From the NCBI GenBank assembly GCA_037952775.1, contig JBANAY010000003.1, positions 19,902,001-19,966,000 on the forward strand: a stretch of 64,000 bases of DNA, in the 5' to 3' direction. Shown piece by piece: positions 22,433 to 34,581 of the stretch. Numbering within the stretch: position 1 is the stretch's first letter; every line of letters starts with the position of its first letter. The notes below the pieces were generated by a model, which was not told the DNA's origin, ran no database searches, and saw nothing but the letters and a program-made list of their open reading frames with translations. The stretch comes from Clonostachys chloroleuca (lineage: Eukaryota; Ascomycota; Sordariomycetes; Hypocreales; Bionectriaceae). The position numbers were made by a program, and so were the translations under genes.

Positions 22433-23158
22433 TGAGCTGGAAGTTAACAGTCATGTAGCCCTGCTTTTGGATCATACTCCTCTCTCTAGTCGTTCTAATA
22501 TGGCATAGCTTACTTGTAGATGTGTGTACCAATATTCTTGGAATACTAAGTGTTTACATGCTGTCTGTTCATCCTACCTCCTTGGTTCTTTTATAATGTG
22601 TTTCAACTGAACTCATAGCCACGTTCTTTCGCCAACAAATAGACGAGAGAGACGGTTGATAAGCATGTCAGATTGAGTATCACTCAAGAACAGTGCCATC
22701 CTTTGTTCGTGAGGGACCTTTGTAGCCTGAATCTTCAAGCTGCCGCATCCCCGATATAACCAAGGCCACAGAATTTCATTTACCCGTAGCTGCTGGGGTG
22801 AGTTTGCGAAGGAGATTTGCATATGACCAATGAAGAACCACCCGATACGATGAACTTTAACGTAAATTGGATTAGGCGCACAAGGTGTGGCAAGACTAAA
22901 TTTGGTCTACTTCTACTTCTGTTCATACTTTTGGTGAAACCAAGAGTTCTGAGGATGTAAATGAATATGTGATTATTGTTGCTACTACTAAGAGTCTGTG
23001 CAAGTAATCATATTAGATTTAAAAGGTTGGAGAAAGCTATTGCTATCTCCCTTTGAATTATAAAGGATTTTGCCAGCAGTTGTCTTTGGAAACACTACGA
23101 TTGTTCCCCCGATCAAAGAGCTGGAGGTACAAATATAGTGCGGCAAATGAGCCCTCCC
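22433..23158. other. Convergent intergenic stretch
   Basis: This is the space between the 3' ends of the regulator gene and the transporter gene. It is AT-rich and no gene is recognised. Confidence 0.6.
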
Positions 23159-25092
23159 TCACTCCATGTATCTGAATTCGGGATTTCGATGCCCAAGGGC
23201 GAGCTTCTCAGATTCCAACAGTCCTTGGATGCGGTGGTCGTGCTTTCCAGCCGCCCGAAACTTGTTATCAATGATACAGTGTGCAAGGCCAAAAGAGGCT
23301 AGGACAAAGCAAAACAGCTGGAGAGAGAGGTTGATAGTGTGACCGTTGAGAAACAATGGCGAGTCATTAGATAGGTATGTCCATCTAGCGGCAAACAAGT
23401 CAGCATTTTGAGAATCGAGAGTCGCATTTGAAGCAATACGTACGTCGACACGACACCTCCCACACTTCCCACCATAACCATGTATCCTCCAGCTACTGCA
23501 GCGACTGCTGGGCTTCCGGCGTTGTTGATGCCCCAGCTTAGAAACCCGCTACTGGCACCGAAGCAGGCAATGGCGTTGAGGAAGACTGCTGCATATTTGG
23601 CAGAGACATTTGATGAAAATCTCAGAATTGAGAAGCCAATAATAGACAAAGGAAGAACTCCAACCATAAAGATTCCTCTTTTGTTGAATCGATCACTGAG
23701 GTAGCCGAGCGTGATGGTGACGACGCACGCTACCAGATATGGAGGGACAGAGAGCAGTTGAGCTCGGGTTGAAGTCCACCCAAACTCTCGCAGAATGGTC
23801 GGGATAAATGCCCCCATTCCCTGAACGGCTGAATTAGTGCTGAAGAAGCACCAGGCGCAGACGTTTGTGTGGATGTTCAGGATGGCGAGCCGAACATGAG
23901 CCCAGGTAACTTGTTCCTTTGGGTCCTAGTGAAATGTTAGTTTCGTAACTTCGGAAACAGCGAGCGACATTCTGACATTAAGACTCTCCCGACGAAGTCT
24001 CTCAGCGGCGATGTATCTCTGCCTCGGGGTAAGGTATTTGTAGGTGCCTGGGCTTTGCGGCATAGCCAATGGGGCTAATAAAGCCACCAAGAGAGTAAAC
24101 TGCGAAATAAGTTAGCCTTGATCTATAAGCGAGGTCGCTCATACTCACGAGGCCTTCGAAGAAAAAGATGTTGCGCCATCTATGCAACAAGATTAGGTCA
24201 TATCCATTAGCACGAAAGCTCTACTCGTACCTCGATATCATCATGCTTTCGACACCAAATGCAGGGATCTGACTAAGTCCAGCAGCCAACAGACCCCCAA
24301 ATGAGCTCGCCAAGGAACTTGAGGCGATGAAGATGCTCATGCGGAAGAAGAGCTCGGATTTCTTATAGAAGCAGCTGAGAAAGAACGCCGTGCCGGGCAT
24401 TGCGCCGCCCTCAAAGATTCCAAGAATCGCTCGTACAACAATCATACTCGGATACGACTTGACAAAGGCGGTGCAGAGGGACACAAGGCCGAAGCAGAAC
24501 ACCAAAGCAGGCACTGTATCATTAGTTTTCTTCAGTCCTTGTTGCAAGTAGGTTGGTGGTACACATACAATACCAACGAGGGCCAACGCGTTTCAAGATC
24601 ACATTGCTTGGAATCTCGACGCTTCAATGATGTAAGCTTTTGCCTCTCCAACCTATCTGCGTTCAAAGGCGGTCCATATGCGACTTACGATAGGTAGAAA
24701 ATGAAGAAGACCGTGAGAATGATATTGTATCGGTAGCCGACGAGGTTCAGATCATCAGTTAATCCTTCAATGCGGGCGTTTCTGTCTTTAATCAGTCTGG
24801 CTGTTGTCAAATTGTCGGTAAAGTTGCTGTTGGTTACCCAATATTGGCCCTGGTCAACACGTTAGTGAGAAGCTACCATTTGCTTGCAGGAATAGAAGCA
24901 GTACCTATCGATAGCGCACAGCATGTATAACAGAGTCACCAGAGGAACGATTGTGAAATCAAACTTGCGTCGGACAGCTGCTTCTTCCTCCACAGTCCAG
25001 TCGCCATCATTGACACTCGCAACCGCAATGCTTGCATCCGAGGGGTCGGCCTCGGTTCCAACTGGATTTGCTTTGACTTCTTTCGTACCCAT
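23159..25092 (-). CDS. MFS transporter of the anion:cation symporter (Dal5/allantoate permease-like) type, nine exons
   Basis: The model is complement(join(23159..23384,23444..23925,23977..24099,24149..24179,24231..24513,24569..24621,24689..24781,24838..24849,24905..25092)), 496 residues. All eight introns are 49-67 bases and the exons sum to whole codons. Typical family segments emerge only after splicing: CAIDRANIGNARIEGLTDDL, YLSVEIPSNVILKRVGPRWY, ILGIFEGGAMPG, TPRQRYIAAERLRRESL and WTYLSNDSPL. Exon 2 is a 12-base micro-exon that completes RANIG. One donor is GTCAGA and one acceptor AAG, both weaker than the rest. It sits in the plasma membrane with 12 expected helices. Family substrates are allantoate, pantothenate, nicotinate and similar anions. 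Head-to-head with the oxoprolinase gene, it may import that enzyme's substrate (inference). Confidence 0.92.
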
Positions 25093-25765
25093 ACTGAGCA
25101 AGTTGTTGTGAACTATGAATCAATAAACAAGCGCGTTGATGCGGGAGGTTTCTAAAATACCGCCAGCATCGTTGGTAAGGGAGTTGAATCTTAAATGTGA
25201 AGACTCAGATAGATCGTGTACAGCCGCTCGGCTATCTTCTCCAAGACAACGACAAGATAGTGCTCTGCCTGGATCATGTCTGACCTAAGCTGGATCGGGG
25301 GCAATAATTGCACATGACCCGATCATTCAGGGCGTGTCTTCCGGAGATAGGAACTAGAGGGGGCGTCCGACGAGCCACGAGTGTTGCCGGTCCATCTCTT
25401 ATCGCAGCCCATGGATCGGGTTGTGGGCCCCGGCTTGGCAGTTTAGAGTCTTGACTCGGCTGTTTTCACTCGGGCCGGACCCATCGTCAAGACAATCAGA
25501 ACCGCGGAGAGGGTGCAAGGGCTCTCGTAAGCATGTTTCGTTATTGAAATGACTGAGTCGGGCGGTTTGATTTGATGAGGACGGACTTCGTCCTCCGCTC
25601 CTCTGGACTCTCAAAGCAAACCGGTGGGTTGATGACAGAATCATTCTTCTCCAGTTGGTACTCAGCTCGCTGTATAAAACGACACGAGGCCTTCAAACAG
25701 TGTGATTGAGTCCATACCAGCATCTTAGTTTTGATGTAACGGAAAAAGGTCATATTCTTTCGGCA
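25093..25765. promoter_or_regulatory. Divergent promoter between transporter and oxoprolinase
   Basis: This is the shared upstream region of 673 bases. It holds a GATCGGG...CCCGATC dyad (25293-25324) enclosing the palindrome GCAATAATTGC (25301-25311), and the 12-base motif shared with the P450/regulator promoter. Coordinated control of transporter and enzyme is likely but not shown. Confidence 0.6.
25293..25329. promoter_or_regulatory. GATCGGG-N18-CCCGATC dyad with shared motif CCCGATCATTCA
   Basis: The arms at 25293-25299 and 25318-25324 are exact reverse complements. An 11-base palindrome, gcaataattgc, lies in the spacer. The right arm extends into CCCGATCATTCA (25318-25329), identical to 19943-19954 in the P450/regulator promoter. 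This is a candidate Zn2Cys6 binding site. Confidence 0.55.
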
Positions 25766-28700
25766 ATGTCAGAAAAGATCAAAATCTCAATCGACCGGGG
25801 TGGGACCTTCACCGATGTCCACGCTCTCGTGCCAGGGAAGCCTGATATTGTGTTGAAGCTCCTATCAGTCGACCCCGACAATTACAGGGACGCCCCAACC
25901 GAGGGGATTCGTCGGGTGCTGGAAAAGGCCACTGGTGCCTCCCTACCCCGTGGTCAGCCCTTGCGACTGGACGGCATAGAATGCCTACGCATGGGCACTA
26001 CAGTCGCAACCAATGCTTTATTGGAGCGAAAAGGTGCCCGCTCGGCCCTCCTGACCACCAAAGGCTTTGGAGACCTTCTCAAAATTGGCAACCAGGCCAG
26101 ACCTGACATCTTTGACCTGTCTGCGAGACGGCCAGGGGTCTTGTTTGAAGCTGTGGTCGAAGTGGACGAACGGGTCATCCCATCCCACCCGCGAGCCGAT
26201 GAGGATGCCGTTGCGACATACAAAGCAGTCACGGGGACAACTGGAGAAAAATTCCACGTGCTGGAAGAACTCGATGTTGAAAAAGTTACCAAGGAGCTTC
26301 GAATTCTTAAAGAACGGGGCTTCACTTCCGTGGCTGTTGCATTGATCAACTCCTTCGCGTACCCCGATCATGAAATCAGAGTTGGGGAGATTGCTGCCGG
26401 CATGGGATTTTCGGTCGCGCTGTCCTCTAAACTGCAGCCCATGATCAAGGTGGTTCCTCGAGGCATGTCTGCCACTGCTGATGCCTACCTCACACCCGTC
26501 ATCAAGTCTTACATGGACTCCATCTCGGCCAACTTCGAAAGCGGTCTGGCCGGTGACCATGGCTGCCGCGTCGAATTCATGCAATCGGACGGTGGTCTCG
26601 CAGATTTCCGCCAGTTCAGTGGGTTGAGGGCGATCCTGTCTGGTCCTGCTGCTGGAGTCGTCGGTTATTCTGCAACAAGCTGGGATGCTGAGGCTAAGAT
26701 CCCCATCATCGGTTTTGATATGGGAGGAACCTCCACAGATGTGTCTCGCTTCGATGGCCACTTCGATCACACCTTCTCATCGACTATCTCTGGTGTCACC
26801 ATCCAAGCCCCTCAGCTAGACATCAACACCGTCGCAGCCGGAGGTGGCTCTATCCTTTCATGGCAGAACGGGCTGTTCATGGTCGGTCCTGAGTCGGCAT
26901 CCGCACACCCTGGCCCGGCATGTTATCGTAAAGGTGGTCCTCTCACTGTCACCGACGCCAACCTGTTCCTTGGCCGCCTTCTGCCAGAGTACTTTCCCAA
27001 GATTTTTGGACCTAACGAGGACCAACCTCTTGACCGTGACATCACAGCAACTCTCTTCGCGGAGTTGACCGACAGAATGAACTTGGAGCACCAGGGTGAT
27101 GCCAAACTCACGCCCGAGGAGGTTGCGCTAGGCTTCCTCAAAGTGGCAGATGAGTCAATGACGCGACCTATTCGAAACCTGACCGAAGCTCGTGGTTTTG
27201 AAACATCTTCCCATCACCTGGCCTGCTTTGGCGGTGCCGGAGGCCAACATGCATGCAACATTGCCGCCTCGTTGGGAATTTCTCGCATCATCATCCATAA
27301 ATACTCCTCCATTCTGTCAGCGTACGGACTGGCTCTTGCCGACATTGTCCACGAGGCACAGGAGCCCATGGCTGGCGAGTATCAGAGCTCGCAATCGGTA
27401 ATCCAGGAGAGGTTCTGTCGTTTGATCGGGGACTCATCGAACAAGTTACTGGTTCAAGGTTTCAGAGACAATCAGCTGAAACATGATCTCTTCCTCAACA
27501 TGAGATATGAGGGTTCTGATACGAGCTTGATGGTTTTGAAGCCAGAAGATGGCGATTTCATGTCTTCGTTCATCGAACGACACCAGAGAGAATTCAACTT
27601 CACCATGCAGCGGCCTATTCTTGTTGATGATATTCGCGTGCGCACAATTGCCATGTCGAAGGGAGAGCCAGAGAAGAGTCCCCTCCAACAATTGAAAGCT
27701 GCCGAAATCAAGGAGGCCGGGAGCCCGGCCAAGACTACAAAGGTCTTTTTCGACTCAAAGGTTGGGTTTGTCGACACCCCCGTGTACCTATTGCGTAACG
27801 TAGGCTCCAATATCAAGCTTCAAGGCCCAGCTATCATCATCGACGAGACACAGACCCTTGTCGCCGTTCCGGGCGCTACTGTCCACGTTCTTGACACCTG
27901 CATTATCATGGACCTTGAGCAGAGCGCGCCGAAACTCCCAGTCAACGGCACTACCGAGGAGCAGATTGACCCCGTTCGTCTGACCATCTTCGGCCACCGA
28001 TTCATGTCCGTCGCCGAGCAGATGGGCAGGACGCTCCAGAAAACAGCCGTTTCAACAAACATCAAGGAACGGCTTGACTTTTCCTGTGCACTCTTCTCTC
28101 CCGATGGCGGGCTTGTTGCCAACGCGCCTCATGTTCCTGTCCATCTTGGATCGATGCAGTTTGCGGTCCGTTTCCAACACGAAAGGTGGCTGGGAAAGCT
28201 GAAGAACGGCGACGTGTTGGTCGCAAATCACCCAGCCAGCGGTGGAACTCACTTGCCAGATGTCACTGTCATTACTCCCGTTTTTGCACCGAGCACTGAC
28301 GATATCATCTTCTACGTGGCGTCAAGAGGTCATCATGCCGATATTGGCGGTATTTTGCCCGGCTCGATGCCACCCAACTCTACCGAGTTGTGGCAAGAGG
28401 GCACAGCAATTGAGTCTGAGAAGCTCGTATCAGGTAGTATATTCAATGAGGAAAGGATGAGAGAACTCTTCCTTGATATCCCAGCTCGCTATCCAGGCTG
28501 CTCCGGAAGCCGCAATATCAGCGATAACATCTCGGACTTGAAGGCTCAGATTGCCGCCAACGCAAGGGGAATTACTTTGATCAGCAACCTCATCACCGAG
28601 TATGGACTCGGGACGGTCCAGAAATACATGTATGCCATCCAGAAAGCTGCTGAACTAGCTGTGAGAAACCTCCTCAAGGGCATGTATGAGCGGTACGGAG

Positions 28701-29581
28701 GCAAGCCGCTTGAAGCCATCGACTACATGGATGATGGTACGCCCATCAAGCTCAAGATCACAATCCAGCCAGACGGTTCTGCCGTTTTCGACTTCGAGGG
28801 AACTGGTCCCGAGGTCCACGGAAACATCAACGCCCCTGAAGCGATCACACACTCGGCTATTATTTACTCGTTGAGATGCATGATCAATTCAGACATCCCC
28901 CTGAACCAGGGCTGTCTCGGGGCGATCGACATCCGCATCCCCAGACCAAGCATACTCAGCCCAACACGAGCTGCCGCCGTGGTTGGCGGTAACGTGACAA
29001 CGAGCCAGCGAGTGACGGACGTCGTGCTCAGGGCTCTCCGGGCTTGCGCGGCTTCACAGGGTTGCCTGAACAACCTAACATTCGGCATCGACGCCCAGAC
29101 TGACGAATCAACTGGAAAGGTAGTGCCTGGGTTCGGCTACTACGAGACCATTGCTGGTGGCGGCGGCGCGGGACCCGACTGGTATGGCGAGAGTGGCGTG
29201 CACGTTCACATGACCAACACGCGCATCACTGATCCAGAGATCTTGGAGAAGAGATACCCGTGCATGTTGCGCCGCTTTGAGCTGAGACCGAATACTGGAG
29301 GGGAAGGTCAATATAGAGGTGGTGAGGGCGTGGCCCGAGAGATCGAGTTCCTCACGCCGGTTCAGTGCTCGATCCTCTCGGAGCGTCGTGTCCATCGCCC
29401 GTACGGGATGGAGGGCGGCAAGGCTGGAGCCACCGGTCTGAATCTGTGGCTGACCACGGACAAGTGGACGAAGCAAGACAGAGTTGTCAATATGGGCGGG
29501 AAGGGTAGTGTGAAGATGGGTGCCGGTGATAGGGTTGTTATTATGACTCCTGGCGGTGGTGGTTATGGGGCTGCCAATTAA
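25766..29581 (+). CDS. 5-oxoprolinase/hydantoinase, fused HyuA-HyuB type
   Basis: The start is ATG 25766 ([18 protein letters not shown]); the in-frame upstream extension lacks ATG. The product is 1271 residues, the size of eukaryotic ATP-dependent 5-oxoprolinases, in one exon. The HyuA half (about 1-700) shows the phosphate-binding motifs DRGGTFTDV and [35 protein letters not shown], and a [17 protein letters not shown] segment. The HyuB half (about 735-1271) shows [55 protein letters not shown] and a terminal glycine-rich MTPGGGGYG. The family opens 5-oxoproline (glutathione cycle) or hydantoin rings with ATP, in the cytosol. Pairing with an ACS transporter and a local regulator suggests nutrient scavenging rather than the housekeeping copy, but that is inference. 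Confidence 0.94.
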   Translation: MSEKIKISIDRGGTFTDVHALVPGKPDIVLKLLSVDPDNYRDAPTEGIRRVLEKATGASLPRGQPLRLDGIECLRMGTTVATNALLERKGARSALLTTKGFGDLLKIGNQARPDIFDLSARRPGVLFEAVVEVDERVIPSHPRADEDAVATYKAVTGTTGEKFHVLEELDVEKVTKELRILKERGFTSVAVALINSFAYPDHEIRVGEIAAGMGFSVALSSKLQPMIKVVPRGMSATADAYLTPVIKSYMDSISANFESGLAGDHGCRVEFMQSDGGLADFRQFSGLRAILSGPAAGVVGYSATSWDAEAKIPIIGFDMGGTSTDVSRFDGHFDHTFSSTISGVTIQAPQLDINTVAAGGGSILSWQNGLFMVGPESASAHPGPACYRKGGPLTVTDANLFLGRLLPEYFPKIFGPNEDQPLDRDITATLFAELTDRMNLEHQGDAKLTPEEVALGFLKVADESMTRPIRNLTEARGFETSSHHLACFGGAGGQHACNIAASLGISRIIIHKYSSILSAYGLALADIVHEAQEPMAGEYQSSQSVIQERFCRLIGDSSNKLLVQGFRDNQLKHDLFLNMRYEGSDTSLMVLKPEDGDFMSSFIERHQREFNFTMQRPILVDDIRVRTIAMSKGEPEKSPLQQLKAAEIKEAGSPAKTTKVFFDSKVGFVDTPVYLLRNVGSNIKLQGPAIIIDETQTLVAVPGATVHVLDTCIIMDLEQSAPKLPVNGTTEEQIDPVRLTIFGHRFMSVAEQMGRTLQKTAVSTNIKERLDFSCALFSPDGGLVANAPHVPVHLGSMQFAVRFQHERWLGKLKNGDVLVANHPASGGTHLPDVTVITPVFAPSTDDIIFYVASRGHHADIGGILPGSMPPNSTELWQEGTAIESEKLVSGSIFNEERMRELFLDIPARYPGCSGSRNISDNISDLKAQIAANARGITLISNLITEYGLGTVQKYMYAIQKAAELAVRNLLKGMYERYGGKPLEAIDYMDDGTPIKLKITIQPDGSAVFDFEGTGPEVHGNINAPEAITHSAIIYSLRCMINSDIPLNQGCLGAIDIRIPRPSILSPTRAAAVVGGNVTTSQRVTDVVLRALRACAASQGCLNNLTFGIDAQTDESTGKVVPGFGYYETIAGGGGAGPDWYGESGVHVHMTNTRITDPEILEKRYPCMLRRFELRPNTGGEGQYRGGEGVAREIEFLTPVQCSILSERRVHRPYGMEGGKAGATGLNLWLTTDKWTKQDRVVNMGGKGSVKMGAGDRVVIMTPGGGGYGAAN

Positions 29582-29838
29582 TTATTTACATGGCAATGTG
29601 CATTTAAGATAGGTATATGCTTCTACTTAGGTCAGTTATTTTAGGGATTTAGATATCAACCCATATACAGCTTCGAAATAATTTGTTCGGAAATGTGAGA
29701 CTACTCAGAAAGGAGAAGCATAAGGCTCCATGTCGCCGTCTTTGCTAGCAAAGCCATGATATACGGGTTTAAAAATATACACTTGGAAGCTATACTAAGT
29801 ACTTGGTAACAGCAGGGATACTGAGAATGCGACCGAAA

Positions 29839-32800
29839 CTAGAAGCCCAATAGCTCTAGTTTAAACCCAATAATCGTGACTCCCCTTGATTGACGCCCAA
29901 TAGCTACTGTGGAATTAGATATCATGATAGGAAGGGCTCCATGTGGCCTGTTTTCATATGGCCTAACTTCAGCAGGTAACCAGAGAAGCTTCTTGCCGTT
30001 GAATGTAATCCAGTTATAGTCACTTGAGATCCCAAGCCCAGAGAATTGAGCAGATACGTGCACGTGTGACAGGGGACGGTTAAAGGGAATTATACCTACA
30101 TTTGTGATCACGTCCCAGTTTTTGTTGACTCGTTGCCGAAATGAAATCGAGGTGCAGCTCTTGGGGATCAGAACCATTTGACGGCATTCGCTTGTCAACG
30201 CATCCCAAACGCGAACTTCTCCATCTGAACAGGCCGATATGATAGATTTGGAGTCTTCGGATATGGCGACTGCATGGACTTGACCCTTGTGACCCTGAAA
30301 AGTCTGGATGCAGTCTCCAGATTCCACGTCCCATAATTTCGCTGTTGTATCAATGGACCCTGTTACCAGGTGTGAAGAGTCATTCGACAATGTGAAGGAC
30401 AAAGTCTCTCCATTGTGACCCTTCAATGTTTTGTGATAACGGTCAGATTTCAAACCCAAGATCTGAATAGTTTTATCAGTAGATGCCGACACCAAGATGT
30501 TCGAGTCTGCGGAGAATTTCACCGAGGTAACTGTGCTAGAGTGGTCGTTTTGTGTGTAAAAACACTGACCCGTGGAAATATCCCACAGTTGCACCTTTCC
30601 ATAAGAATTACTAAACGCGATGAGAGTTGAGTCAGGTGAGAACGCCACTATGCACACTCCGCCGTACTTCTCCACCGACAAGACAAGAATACACTCTCCA
30701 GTTTGAACACTCCACACGCGAACAGTTCCGCCAAGTGACGCCGAGGCAAGGAGTTGCGAATCAGGTGAGAAGTCCACCGCAAGAATGCTTGTTGAGTGTT
30801 CGTCGAGCACATGGAGACACTTTCCCGTAGCCCTATCCCATAATCGTATCATGCCATCCGTTGACCCTGATGCAATGACCTGGAAGTCTTCAGAAAACAC
30901 AATCATGCAAGTGCGTCCACTATGGCCATCAGATGGAGCAGAAGCCTCTTGAGAATGGACATCCCATACCCGAATAGTCATATCAACAGAAGCCGAGGCG
31001 AGGAGGGTGGAGTCGTGAGAAAATGGGATGGAAGTAACGATATCGCTATGCCCTTCCAGAGTCTGGAAGTGTTTTCCCGTGTCGGTGTTCCAAAGCTTGA
31101 TTGTTCCATCGTGTGATCCTACGGCTAGCAATGCTGAATTTTGAGAGAACTCCATTGCGTGGAACCCATGTTCGTAGCAGCTGACTTTTTGTAATACATC
31201 CCCCGTATCAACGTCCCAAAGTGTAATGGATCCAGGGAATGAGAAAATTGCTAACATTTTAGAGTTGTGAGAAAGGACAATTGAATTAATGTCGCCTTCG
31301 TGCTGGAACTCCGAAATGCACAGTCCACTTTTTGTATGAAAGTATCGGATTTTCCCACCATGTTCAGCCACGACGAGCCGCTTAGCATTATGAGACAGAC
31401 ATAAAGCTACAATGTGCGAGCACCCAGAGGGTGTTCGAACCTCGGGTTTGTCCGCAATCTTTATCCCGAAACTTCCATCATGGTTTGGACACAAAGTAGT
31501 TGGTAAGCCGTCTACGAAAGTGAGCTTAGAGCGAAGCCAACAGTCCTGGTCATGTTGTAAACGTGCACCTGTTTTCATATCCCATAGCTGGACCTTGCCA
31601 CCGGATACCGTTGCTATCGACCCAAGGACTGGCGTGAAGAGGGCTTCCCAGACAGGTTCCTCATGTGATATAATCAATGTGCATTCTCCTGTTGCTAAAT
31701 TCCAGACTCGGACAGAGCGATCTGATGATGCCGAGACGATCATTCTTGAGTCGGGAGAGAAAGCAACTGAGTTGACAGCGTCACTGTGGCCCTCAAGTGT
31801 CTGCAAACACCGACCCCATTCATTGTCACTCTCTGGCCGTGCATCAATCCATTGCGGAATGTTATCTTGAAATGTTTCTCGAATTAAACTCTTCTTCGGT
31901 GCGAATAATAGGAGAGAGGAATAGAGTTGTAGGGGGAAGGAATCAATGGCAAATGAATTCGTCCGCACAAATCGGCGGGCGTCGTGGAGGAATGCTAGCA
32001 ACTCTGGAGAATCTTGGTTCTATCAAAAGGTGAGTCAGCGCCTTCTATGGGAAATCTAGAAACAACTCACGCTAACAACTGAGATCAAATTGTTTATGAG
32101 TTTAATGCTTTCCAAACCCTGTCCCATTAAGCTGAGCGCCTCGATCCAATGTAGAAGATGAGATTTCAGGAAGTCGTGAACACTTTCCATATCCTCTCCA
32201 TGTAACTCTGCTTCACTAATGTGATACACCCAATATAGGCAGGCATATTGCAAGTGAGGGGGAAGATAAGTAACAAGCTTGTCTGGGCTGACATTTTTGG
32301 CGCTTGTGCCTGGATATCTCAGACCGCAAATGTCTTCCTTGAGTTTATCCATTAAAGTAAGGCAGTTTCTTCCCAAGGTCCTATGAGTGTCTCTTTCATC
32401 AATCCAAAACGCATGATTATCACGCTTGTCTTGATCCAGCAAAAAGTCTCGAAAGGATAAATGGAACAGTCTCACCGGCTCCTCGCTCGACGCTGGCACG
32501 CTGAGGACTGAATGAAGCAAATCCAACCGAATATCAACAATCTCCTGCTCGACGAAAAGAATCCCTGCCAGTGCCGAAGTAGAAAGCGGTCTTGCCAGGA
32601 TGATGATGGACCCTATAACCAATCGAAATTGGCTCAGAACTTGAGTTTTTTCTCTATTCGAAAGACCAACCAACTGTTGTTCTAGAACAGGTAAGTATGT
32701 TGCATCAAGCTTTGATTCCTGGCTTTTCGTCTGGTATTGAAGAACGGTCTCTAGGCGGTTACTGGGGCTGCCACATCTTCTGTCGGCAAGGAACCGACAA

Positions 32801-34142
32801 GTAGTGGCGGCAAAAATGAAAAGTGGTACTGCCATCTGGACCAGCGACGTGATTTTCAGTTCGCCCGGCCAATCTGGGGTAAGTTGTCTGTCTTTCGACA
32901 CTGTGGCATTATATTCATCGCGAATTTCTGAGGTTTTATATTCAAGAAAAACCTGCAAGTCATGCTCGATAATAGACAACGGTATGTCATGCAGAATTAG
33001 ATCTTGGTATTTGCCCTTGATTGCGTGGAAGCCTAGTCGGATCGGTAGCTCTGGTCGGCTTGTGAGAAATGTTTTTAGTTGTAAATTTCGCAACTTTTTC
33101 GCTGTAGAAAATAACTCGATCATGGTGCGAATATCATCGTCGTTCTCACACTCGTCCAAGGCATCCACGACTAGAACAATGGGCTCGCCAGTCCGATTCG
33201 GAATCTTTGAAAATGGTTGGAAGATAAGTTTGTCGAATTGTTCCTTAAGTGTCTTCTTCACTATTCCAGGATCTTCATCTAGCGTCTTTTTCACATGCTG
33301 AGATATTGCTGGTTCTCTGGCTACAACATCCGCAGCGATTGATGTTACGAACCGAGCCATATTTCCTCGGTCGCCTTCACCTCTTTTGAAAAAGAAGCTG
33401 GCTCCTAACCGGCCCTTTCTGGTCAGGTCCCTAGCCATGGTACGAGATATTGTGGATTTTCCCGTTCCTGCCATGCCATTAAGCCAGAATATCGCCTCTG
33501 ATTCCGGGTCATCTGCCCACGTTGATAGTTGCTGGAGTAGGTCTACTCTGGTGTTTGGCAGACATGTCGGATTCCGCCCTTCCTCGTAGGAATCGAATGC
33601 GGCGCCGGATGCCACTGGCAGCTTGTCAAGCAGCACTGTATGTTCGATGTTCAGGATAATGTCACTGTTGTGTAATTCTTAGTGAGTAAGCGCCTACCAA
33701 GTGAGCGGAGTACCAGCACTGACGTTTGGTCAATTTGCAACGCAAAGTTCATAGTCTGCGTGCATCTTTCGATATCCGATACGAGCTTTTGTGCCTCGCC
33801 GCTTTGGAACGGCCATTTCAAGGCGCGGAAGCCGAACCGTTTCATCGCCTGACGTCCCGGACTTGGCTCGAGTCGCCTGTCCAGCTTCTGCAGCTGCTCC
33901 TCAGCTTGCTTCGTAACGGCAACCAAGTCTTGAGACGTTTTCAACCTCTCCCCGTTCTGGCTCTCCAACAGGTGTCTCACGCCTTGGGCGGCCTTTCGTA
34001 AGTGCGCCACCGCCCGAGTGAGTCGCTCCACATCATCGCGGGCATCCCTGACGTCTTTGGAGTACTGAAACAATATCGAGGCGATTTTGGACGCGAGTTG
34101 GGCGACCGCGATGATGTTGGCAGCTGCGCCGACTGCCTCCAT
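29839..34142 (-). CDS. STAND/NLR protein: helical N-terminal domain, NACHT NTPase, WD40 repeats
   Basis: The model is complement(join(29839..32019,32071..33664,33724..34142)), 1397 residues. The introns of 51 bases (GTGAGT...ATAG) and 59 bases (GTCAGT...ACAG) join NALQIDQT-type sequence to DIILNIEHTVLLDKLPVASG and VVS to NQDSPELLAFLHDARRF. The N-terminal about 140 residues are an all-helical fungal STAND effector-type domain (MEAVGAAANIIAVAQLASKI), possibly HeLo-like. The NACHT has Walker A GMAGTGKST (about residue 205) and Walker B IVLVVDALDE. About 12 WD40 repeats follow, mostly ending in VRVWN, IKLWN or VQLWD. The repeats are diverged, unlike the nearly identical ones of HET-D/E-type proteins. 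A cytosolic signal-sensing switch for non-self recognition or cell death is the family role; the ligand is unknown. Confidence 0.93.
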
Positions 34143-34581
34143 TTTGACGATGGTGAAGGCGATGGTGAAGACGAGAAACAATCCGCATGCGACAGGATTT
34201 TGACTGCTGGTTCAAATATTGACGTTGGGCAGCCGGTGAGGGGTGTCTGTTGTCAGCCCGAAGGCATATTAGGTAAGATCACTGCCACATCTGCATCAAT
34301 ATTGCTGCACTGCCTTATCATAGCCCCTGCATAGCCCTTGAAGATCTCTGAAGAGAGTCATCTAAATATCACTACCACTCATCGCTACAGCCGGAGGTTA
34401 TATCTATGAATGAAAAGAGGACTCGAAGGAAGCAGTCGTAAATGGGTAGAGGAGAATCGCATGTTGGATGATAATATTTCGGTTTGACGTTATAATATAT
34501 TACATTACATATTAAGCTATCATCAACACCTAAAGACTACATTAGTATTATAGTTTTGTTCTAACACCGGGCTTCCATCTA
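34143..34581. other. Intergenic between NLR and PAN-domain genes
   Basis: This is the promoter of the STAND gene followed by the AT-rich 3' flank of the PAN-domain gene (34440-34560). No further gene is recognised. Confidence 0.6.

Noticed and set aside
26018..26770. 250-codon antisense open frame in the oxoprolinase gene
   Set aside because: It lies entirely within the conserved HyuA half of a clear gene and shows no motif.
29839..32019. WD40 part as a separate gene from the NACHT part
   Set aside because: A 51-base phase-0 intron with a good branch site joins them, and the junction sequence matches the usual NACHT-WD40 linker.
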